The translations under genes and the position numbers were made by a program. Of a DNA stretch of 64,000 nt, positions 62,046-64,000 are shown one piece after another. Source of the stretch: Micromonospora marina. GTDB lineage: Bacteria > Actinomycetota > Actinomycetes > Mycobacteriales > Micromonosporaceae. The notes under the pieces were generated by a model. It did no database searches, had not been told where the DNA came from, and worked only from the letters and a program-made list of their open reading frames with translations. Every line of letters starts with the position of its first letter. Position 1 is the first letter of the stretch. The DNA is taken from contig NZ_FMCV01000004.1 of NCBI RefSeq assembly GCF_900091565.1, forward strand, positions 352,572 to 416,571. The letters run 5' to 3'.

Positions 62046-62081
62046 GCCGTCGTGTCGGGGGGTTTCGGTAGGGTCGGGGCC

Positions 62082-62474
62082 ATGGCGACCTGGGACGACG
62101 TGCGGCGCATCGCGCTGGCCCTGCCCGAGACCACCGAGCGCGGCTCGCACGACGACCTGCCCGCCTGGCGGGTACGCGACAAGATGTTCGTCTGGGAACG
62201 GCCGCTGCGCCGCGGCGACATCGAGGCGCTCGGCGACGCCGCGCCCGACGGCCCGATCCTCGGGGTCCGGGTGCCCGACCTGGGCGCCAAGGAGGCGCTG
62301 ATCGCCGACGACCCGGCTGTCTACTTCACCACGCCGCACCTCGACGGCTACCCCGTGGTGCTGGTGCGGCTCGACCGGATCGACGTGGACGAGCTGACCG
62401 AGCTGATCACCGAGGCGTGGTACGCGCGCGCCCCGAAGCGGCGCGCCACGGCACACCGGGCGGAGCACGCGTGA
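62082..62474 (+). CDS. MmcQ/YjbR-family protein
   Basis: A 130-residue protein starting at ATG 62082 after GGGTCGGGGCC. The family fold is visible: WDDVRRIALALPETTERGSH, WRVRDKMFVWERPL and ITEAWYARAPKR at the C-terminus. It is a double-wing, MmcQ/YjbR-like domain that may bind DNA. Function is not established. The next gene overlaps it (GTGA). Confidence 0.85.
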   Translation: MATWDDVRRIALALPETTERGSHDDLPAWRVRDKMFVWERPLRRGDIEALGDAAPDGPILGVRVPDLGAKEALIADDPAVYFTTPHLDGYPVVLVRLDRIDVDELTELITEAWYARAPKRRATAHRAEHA

Positions 62475-63103
62475 CCGGGCCGGTGGACGCGATCGTGTTC
62501 GACATGGACGGCACGCTCGTCGAGTCGCACGCGGTGGTGCCCGCTGCGTACCGGGCGGCGGTGCGCGCCGGGGGCGGCCCGTCGTACACCGACGCCGAGG
62601 TCATCGCCGGCTACTCGATCGGCTCCCCGGCGGACCTGCTGACCCACCTGCTGCGGCGACCCGCCTCCGGCGACGACCTGGACCGCTACCACGCCGAGCT
62701 GGCCGCGCTCGCCGGCCGGGTACGCGTCTACCCCGGCGTCGCGGACGCGCTCGCCGCGATCGCCGCCCGGGTGCCCGTCGGCGTGTTCACCGGCGCGAGC
62801 CACCGGGCCGCCGAGATCCTGCTCGACCGGGCGGGCCTGCTCGGACACTTCACTGCCGTCCTGGGCGGAGACCAGGTCGACCGCCCCAAACCGGCGCCCG
62901 ACGGCGTGGAGGCGGCCTGCCGCCGGCTCGGCGTGCCACCAGGCCGCGCCGCGTACGTGGGCGACTCGCCGCTCGACGTACGCGCCGCCCGGCACAGCGG
63001 CGCGGTCGCGGTGGCCGCCGCATGGGGTCACCAGTACGACCCCGACGAGCCCGCCGACCTCAGCCTGACCCGGCCCGGGGAGCTGCTGGCCCTGCTGCCC
63101 TGA
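62471..63103 (+). CDS. HAD-superfamily phosphatase
   Basis: A 210-residue phosphohydrolase, GTG 62471. Motif I is VFDMDGTLVES (nucleophile Asp), motif II VFTGAS, motif III Lys in RPKPAPDG and motif IV GDSPLDVRAA. It is of the phosphoglycolate-phosphatase-like type with a small cap. Translationally coupled to the YjbR-like gene. Substrate unknown. Confidence 0.9.
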   Translation: MTGPVDAIVFDMDGTLVESHAVVPAAYRAAVRAGGGPSYTDAEVIAGYSIGSPADLLTHLLRRPASGDDLDRYHAELAALAGRVRVYPGVADALAAIAARVPVGVFTGASHRAAEILLDRAGLLGHFTAVLGGDQVDRPKPAPDGVEAACRRLGVPPGRAAYVGDSPLDVRAARHSGAVAVAAAWGHQYDPDEPADLSLTRPGELLALLP

Positions 63104-63144
63104 GCCCCTTTCGCCGCGCGGGACGCTCGGCTAGCGTGCCGGGC

Positions 63145-63825
63145 ATGCCATCGACGCTGACCGAGGCGACCGACCCGTGGTGCCTGCGGCCGGGAGAGGC
63201 CGCCGAACTGTTGCGCGGGCACCCGTGGCGGCGGTTCGCGGTGCTGGGTGACAGCGTCGCGGAAGGGCTGTGCGAACCCGCCGACGGCTACCCCGACCTC
63301 CAGTGGGCCGACCGGATCGCGGCCGAGCTGCGCGCGATCCGGCCGGAACTGGCCTACCTGAACCTGGGCCGGCGAGGGCTGCGGGCGCACGAGGTCCGGG
63401 CCACCCAGCTCGCCGACGCGCTGGCCTTCGAACCGGACCTGGCCCTGGTGGTGTGCGGCGGCAACGACGCGTTCCGGTCCGCCTACGACCCGGACGCGGT
63501 CGACGCCGAGCTGACCGCCATGATCACCGCGTTGCGGGAGGCGGGCGCGGACGTGATCACGGTGGGCATGTTCGACGTGTCGCACAGCCCGGCGGTGCCG
63601 GACGCGCTGCGCGCGGGCCTCGGCGAGCGGATGCGCCGGCTGTCGCGGCACACGAGAGGCGTGGCCGAGCGCCTGGGCACGCTGCACGTCCACCTGACCG
63701 ATCATCCGCTGGTGGCCGACCCGTCGCTGTACAGCAGCGACGGCCGGCACGGCAGCGCCCGCAGCGACGCGGTGGCCACCGCCGAAACCCTGAAGGTCCT
63801 CTCCACCCACCTTCCCCACCCCTAA
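63145..63825 (+). CDS. SGNH/GDSL hydrolase, cytoplasmic
   Basis: A 226-residue protein, ATG 63145. Block I is AVLGDSVAEGL, block II Gly in NLGRRGLRA, block III VVCGGNDAF and block V DGRHGS with Asp and His. There is no signal peptide, in contrast to the secreted SGNH protein at 57670. It is an esterase of unknown substrate. A 41-base gap separates it from the HAD gene. Confidence 0.88.
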   Translation: MPSTLTEATDPWCLRPGEAAELLRGHPWRRFAVLGDSVAEGLCEPADGYPDLQWADRIAAELRAIRPELAYLNLGRRGLRAHEVRATQLADALAFEPDLALVVCGGNDAFRSAYDPDAVDAELTAMITALREAGADVITVGMFDVSHSPAVPDALRAGLGERMRRLSRHTRGVAERLGTLHVHLTDHPLVADPSLYSSDGRHGSARSDAVATAETLKVLSTHLPHP

Positions 63826-63907
63826 TGGGAGCTACCGGGTCAGCCGTTGGCAGAGTCGGTGCCCGGTAGCCGCGGGTGGGGGCCGACCTGCGGGCCGGAT
63901 CCACCTT

Positions 63908-63967
63908 GTTGACCAAGGAGTTTGGGTCGCTGACGCGCCCCGTGAGGACCCAAACTCCTTGATCAAC
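63908..63967. repeat. 60-nt palindrome with 21-nt arms
   Basis: Arms GTTGACCAAGGAGTTTGGGTC (63908-63928; 21 bases) and its inverted copy 63947-63967 differ at one position and enclose an 18-base loop. It lies 82 bases past the last stop. The arms differ from the 3241/25721 elements, but size and layout are alike. It may be a terminator or a member of a second dispersed repeat family. Confidence 0.65.
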
Positions 63968-64000
63968 GCTGGGAGTGAGGGGGGGACGGGGTGGGTGGGG

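Overview
The window reads as a chromosomal segment of a high-GC actinomycete, most likely Micromonospora or a close relative (Micromonosporaceae). Support comes from very high GC with G/C-ending codons, many GTG starts, ATGA/GTGA translational overlaps, an Lsr2-type nucleoid protein, bkdABC with a divergent Lrp-type regulator, a stand-alone LigD polymerase domain and PASTA-less Ser/Thr kinases with Pro/Thr-rich tails. No tRNA, rRNA, CRISPR array, transposase or phage gene was found.

Region 0-13.6 kb holds an ECF sigma factor with a membrane partner cut by the window edge, a Ser/Thr kinase, a divergent DUF305/LVIVD pair, an Ntn-hydrolase lipoprotein, a transglutaminase-like protein, an asparagine synthetase coupled to a DUF5715/M15-like putative peptidase, a PEP mutase/ICL-family enzyme, an ArsR-type regulator and a 2H phosphoesterase. 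It ends in a scar made of two decayed genes. Region 13.6-25.5 kb is mostly housekeeping and stress: DEAD-box helicase, a Lon protease that has lost its whole AAA+ module under an HspR-type (HAIR) operator, Lsr2, a DICT-domain sensor, a BtuF-like protein, a decayed CBS/BON gene, a DoxX-like protein, FKBP, STAS and an L,D-transpeptidase.

Region 25.9-31.2 kb is the branched-chain 2-oxoacid dehydrogenase operon (E1alpha, E1beta, E2) with a divergent Lrp/AsnC regulator and a candidate operator between them, followed by a LigD-type polymerase. Region 31.2-41.5 kb is a five-gene, translationally coupled cassette: WGR/DUF4132, MoxR AAA+, DUF5682, VWA and SWIM zinc-finger proteins. Its order and sizes are like the poorly understood yehI-L-M-P-Q genes of Escherichia coli, and it resembles predicted MoxR-VWA conflict or chaperone systems. 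Region 41.5-52.9 kb carries an FtsX-type ABC exporter with a divergent two-component system, a histidine phosphatase overlapping an NAD(P)HX dehydratase gene, a secreted subtilisin, a hemerythrin and glyA under a ZTP riboswitch.

Region 53-62 kb looks like a small specialised-metabolism locus. A P450, an HSL-family hydrolase, a 4-hydroxymandelate-oxidase homologue (Hmo) and an HpgT-like transaminase overlap or abut as one operon. Nearby are a secreted SGNH hydrolase and a divergent acyl-adenylate ligase/MFS pair. These are the last steps of arylglycine synthesis, without a visible NRPS or 4-hydroxymandelate synthase. The right end has a YjbR-like protein, a HAD phosphatase, an SGNH hydrolase and a strong hairpin.

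The observations most worth follow-up are the ATPase-less Lon, the MoxR/VWA/DUF5682/SWIM/DUF4132 cassette and the orphan arylglycine-type operon.
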